In this document: positions 45,250 to 48,583 of the stretch, piece by piece
How positions within the stretch are numbered: position 1 is the first letter of the stretch
Layout of the letters: the number at the start of each line of letters is the position of its first letter
From: Geminicoccaceae bacterium
Lineage (GTDB): Bacteria; Pseudomonadota; Alphaproteobacteria; Geminicoccales; Geminicoccaceae
Reading direction: 5' to 3'
Length of the DNA: 48,583 nucleotides
Assembly (NCBI GenBank): GCA_007694015.1
Contig: RECO01000153.1
Coordinates: forward strand, 1 to 48,583
Notes under the pieces: model-generated
Seen by the model: only the letters and a program-made list of their open reading frames with translations
Database searches by the model: none
Told to the model about the DNA's origin: nothing
Translations under genes and position numbers: made by a program

Positions 45250-46044
45250 CTACCGGCGTCGCGCGAGGTGGATGCCGACGTCGATGGCGCGGGCGACGAG
45301 GGCACGGGCGCGGGTGATGGGTTTGAGGGCCGTGCGCGTGGCGGGGTCGGTGAAGACGACGGTTTGTCGGCCGATGGCGCGGATGGCGGCGTCGGCGACG
45401 CGCTCGGGCGGCAGTGCGCCGGGCAGCGAGGCCATGGCGAAGCCGGCGCGTGTGCCGAAGTCGGAGCGGGTGGGACCTGGGCAAAGCGCCATGACGTCGA
45501 TCGGTTGGTCGTCCAACTCGCTGGCGAGCGCTTCGGTGAAGCTGAGCACGAAGGCTTTGGAGGCGCCGTAGACCGCGAATTGCGGCACCGGGACGAAGGC
45601 GAAGGCACTGGCGACGTTGATGAGGAGGGCCCTGCCGCCGCGGTGACGGGCGGCGTCGATCATGTCCGGCAAAAGGGCGCGGGTGAGGCCGACCAAGGCC
45701 TCGACGTTCACCGCCACGCAGGCGCGTTCGCCCTCGACCGGGTTTTCGATGAAGGCCCCGAGGGTGCCGAGCCCAGCGGCGTTGACGAGGCCATCGACAC
45801 GCCGGGCGCGGACCAGGGCCGCCAATCGGTCGCGGTCGGCGGGGTTGGCCAGATCGGCGACGATCCGCTCGACGCCCTCGGTTCGCCCGCCGCAAGCGGC
45901 CGCCAAGGCTGCGGTGTTGCGACCGGTCAAGAGGAGGTCGGCTTGGCCTTCGAGCCGCTCGGCGAGGGCGCGACCGATGCCGCTCGATGCACCGGTGACG
46001 AGGATGCGGGCAGCACCCAGACCGGCATGGCCACGCCACCTCAA
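45250..46044 (-). CDS. Short-chain dehydrogenase/reductase
   Basis: This is a 264-residue classical SDR. The NAD(P) motif TGASSGIGRALAERL is near the N-terminus, NAAGLGTLG follows, and the catalytic Ser (NVASAFAF) and YGASK motif come after it. The substrate cannot be told. I chose the TTG at 46044 because GGGAGG lies 6 bases upstream. A longer in-frame reading would run back through the tRNA gene. A conserved tail (VVFTDPATRTALKPITRARAL) fits the family sometimes annotated as DltE/YqjQ-like. The gene is transcribed toward the sugar operon. Confidence 0.88.
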   Translation of the reverse strand: MRWRGHAGLGAARILVTGASSGIGRALAERLEGQADLLLTGRNTAALAAACGGRTEGVERIVADLANPADRDRLAALVRARRVDGLVNAAGLGTLGAFIENPVEGERACVAVNVEALVGLTRALLPDMIDAARHRGGRALLINVASAFAFVPVPQFAVYGASKAFVLSFTEALASELDDQPIDVMALCPGPTRSDFGTRAGFAMASLPGALPPERVADAAIRAIGRQTVVFTDPATRTALKPITRARALVARAIDVGIHLARRR

Positions 46045-46167
46045 CTTGGACCTCCCGCCGGGCACAGCCCTGGCGATCGCCGTCTCGAAACCAACCGCAT
46101 TCGCCACCTCTCTCCCAGCGGAGCACTTAGAGATGGCGCGGCCGACGCGAGTTGGGAGGGGGTAAGG

Positions 46168-46834
<667 letters not shown>

Positions 46835-46925
46835 ACCCCGACACCCGGCCCGTATCCTCCGGCGCCCGTCGCTCGATCGGCGCCAATTCTCTCCAGTTCC
46901 TTGGGACCAACGAAAGGGTCAATCA

Positions 46926-48353
46926 ATGACTTTGGGTTGCAAAACGGCCGCGGACGTCATGAAGGCGATCGCGGATCACGACGTGAAGATGGTCGATCTG
47001 CGCTTCGTCGACGTGCCCGGCACGTGGCAGCACACCTCCTTCCCGACGCAGACCTTCGACGCCGACCAGATCACCGAGGGCTGCGGCTTCGACGGCTCCT
47101 CGATCCGCGGCTTCCAGCAGATCGAGGCCTCCGACATGCTGATCATGCCGGACCCGACCACGGCCTTCCTCGACCCGTTCACCCAGCACACCACGCTGGT
47201 GATGATCTGCGACATCGTCGACCCGGTCACCAAGGAGTTCTACAGCCGTGATCCGCGCGGCGTGGCGAAGAAGGCCGTCGAGTACATGAAGTCGACGGGC
47301 ATCGCCGACACCGCGTTCTTCGGCCCCGAGGCCGAGTTCTTCGTGTTCGACGACGTCAAGTACGGCCAGGGCGTCAACTACGGCAAGTTCGAGGTCAACA
47401 GCGTCGAGGCGCACTGGAACGGCCTGCGCGAGGAAGGTCCGAACCTCGGCCACAAGATCCGCGCCAAGGAAGGCTACTTCCCCTGCGGGCCGAGCGACAC
47501 GCTGCAGGATCTGCGCTCGACGATGGCCATGCTGATGGCCGAGATCGGCCTCACCGTCGAGTGCCACCACCACGAGGTGGCGACCGCCGGGCAGTGCGAA
47601 ATCGACATGAAGTTCGCGCCGCTGGTCGACATGGCCGACGCCCAGATGAAGTACAAGTACGTCGTCAAGCAGGCGGCCAAGGCGGCCGGCATGACCGCAA
47701 CCTTCATGCCGAAGCCGCTTTGGGGCGACAACGGCTCGGGCATGCACTGCCATCAGTCGATCTGGAAGGACGGCCAGCCCTTGATGGCCGACGCGGCCGG
47801 TATCGGCGGCCTGTCGCAGCTCTGCCTCTGGTACATCGGCGGCATCCTGAAGCACGCCCCGGCGATCCTCGCGTTTGCCGCACCGACGACCAACTCCTAC
47901 CACCGCCTGGTGCCGGGCTTCGAGGCGCCGGTGAACCTCGTCTGGTCGCTCCGCAACCGCTCGGCTGCCGTCCGCATCCCGATGTACTCGGACAGCCCCA
48001 AGGCCAAGCGGATGGAGTTCCGCTGCCCGGATCCGTCGTGCAACCCCTACCTCGCCTTCGCCGCCATGCTCATGGCCGGCCTCGACGGCATCAAGAACAA
48101 GATCGATCCGGGCGAGCCCGCCGATCGCAACATCTACGACCTGCCGCCCGAGGAAGAAGCGAAGCTCCCGCGCGTGCCCGCTTCGCTCGAGGGCTCGCTC
48201 AAGGCCCTGGCCGAAGATCACGACTTCCTCCTGGAAGGCGACGTCTTCACCAAGGACTTCATCGAGGGCTACATCGAGCTCAAGAGCGGCGACGTCGACG
48301 CCCTGCGCCTGCGCCCGCATCCGCACGAGTTCGAGCTCTACTACGACTGCTGA
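46926..48353 (+). CDS. glnA: Glutamine synthetase type I
   Basis: The 475-residue dodecameric enzyme makes glutamine from glutamate, ammonia and ATP. All catalytic signatures are present: [26 protein letters not shown] with both metal-binding Glu, [43 protein letters not shown] and [15 protein letters not shown]. The adenylylation Tyr lies in NIYDLPPEE. It forms an operon with glnB. Repeat copy E starts 32 bases after the stop. Confidence 0.98.
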   Translation: MTLGCKTAADVMKAIADHDVKMVDLRFVDVPGTWQHTSFPTQTFDADQITEGCGFDGSSIRGFQQIEASDMLIMPDPTTAFLDPFTQHTTLVMICDIVDPVTKEFYSRDPRGVAKKAVEYMKSTGIADTAFFGPEAEFFVFDDVKYGQGVNYGKFEVNSVEAHWNGLREEGPNLGHKIRAKEGYFPCGPSDTLQDLRSTMAMLMAEIGLTVECHHHEVATAGQCEIDMKFAPLVDMADAQMKYKYVVKQAAKAAGMTATFMPKPLWGDNGSGMHCHQSIWKDGQPLMADAAGIGGLSQLCLWYIGGILKHAPAILAFAAPTTNSYHRLVPGFEAPVNLVWSLRNRSAAVRIPMYSDSPKAKRMEFRCPDPSCNPYLAFAAMLMAGLDGIKNKIDPGEPADRNIYDLPPEEEAKLPRVPASLEGSLKALAEDHDFLLEGDVFTKDFIEGYIELKSGDVDALRLRPHPHEFELYYDC

Positions 48354-48384
48354 GCCGAACGAAGGAACGAACAAAGGGACAAGC

Positions 48385-48533
48385 AAAGGGGGCTTTTGGC
48401 CCCCTTTGTAACCCCCAGCTGGAATGCAAAACGGGACGTGCACGCACGTCCCGTTTTGCATTCCAGCCCACTTCGAAAGCCGCCAGCGGCCTTGCCGCTG
48501 GCCGGGGGTCCTAGGGGGCCCAAAGCCCCCTAG
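48385..48533 (+). repeat. Modular hairpin element, copy E, downstream of glnA
   Basis: The left end AAAGGGGGC/TTTTG/GCCCCCTTT (48385-48407) is followed by AACCCCC. Then comes a perfect inverted repeat of 24-base arms (48418-48441, 48444-48467), a CCAGCGGC/CTT/GCCGCTGG hairpin (48483-48501), GCCGGGGGTC, and the closing stem CTAGGGGGC/CCAAA/GCCCCCTAG (48511-48533). The inner part of the long stem (GGGACGTGC) is the same as in copy C, but the outer part is unrelated. An IS630-type end abuts its last CTAG. Confidence 0.87.
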
Positions 48534-48583
48534 AGCGTTTCCCGGTTAGGTAGCGCACGGGCCATCCCTCACCCCCGCCCGGC
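48533..48583 (+). mobile_element. Probable IS630-family element, left end only
   Basis: After TA at 48531-48532 the sequence GAGCGTTTCCCGGTTAGG differs by one base over its first 12 from the IS630 end at 375. The position within a CTAG agrees with the target preference. No transposase sequence is reached before the window ends, so this rests on the terminal repeat alone. Confidence 0.5.

Overview
The window is GC-rich alphaproteobacterial DNA from a purple, bacteriochlorophyll-a-making bacterium. It carries roughly one half of a photosynthesis gene cluster followed by housekeeping and sugar-uptake genes. The puhABC and lhaA reaction-centre genes, hemA-type 5-aminolevulinate synthase, PpsR/AerR regulators, and codon and start-codon use suggest a Rhodospirillales-like lineage, but the sequence alone does not fix the genus. 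No pufBALM, crt, bchCXYZ or bchID genes are present, so the rest of the photosynthesis cluster must lie elsewhere.

Layout. (1) 1-375: end of an IS630-family element inserted into a repeat element. (2) 515-6435, minus strand: aerR-ppsR-bchG-PucC-family transporter-bchP. (3) 6436-6881: divergent control region with two PpsR-type palindromes. (4) 6882-25207, plus strand: bchFNBHLM-lhaA-puhABC-small conserved gene-acsF-puhE-hemA, then bchE-bchJ. Most genes overlap by 1-4 bases or nearly touch, so a superoperon is likely. Both the oxygen-dependent (AcsF) and the radical-SAM (BchE) ring-E cyclases are encoded, which fits chlorophyll synthesis with or without oxygen. (5) 25367-27762, minus: mtnK-mtnA, which could also recycle the 5'-deoxyadenosine by-product of BchE. 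(6) 28106-30922: a PAS-GGDEF-EAL protein. (7) 31116-35150: nnr, an orphan Hpt protein, moaA and NAD kinase. (8) 35571-38954, minus: parE and a glutamine synthetase paralogue lacking several catalytic Glu residues. (9) 39318-45065: a five-gene sugar ABC transporter and GH13 glucosidase operon. (10) 45250-48353: a short-chain dehydrogenase, tRNA-His, and glnB-glnA behind a sigma-54 type promoter.

The most unusual feature is a family of modular intergenic elements (six copies) placed 11-32 bases from stop codons, mostly between convergent genes. The full form has a G5C/GC5 hairpin at each end, a long, nearly perfect central hairpin whose stem sequence differs from copy to copy, and a GC-rich hairpin plus GGGGGT spacer before the closing hairpin. 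Stems change while pairing is kept, so structure appears to be what is conserved. IS630-type ends sit in CTAG sites of the two outermost copies. Other points worth a look are a PuhE protein with a C-terminal domain resembling CobW_C, a PpsR without a cysteine in its DNA-binding region, and the degenerate glutamine synthetase.
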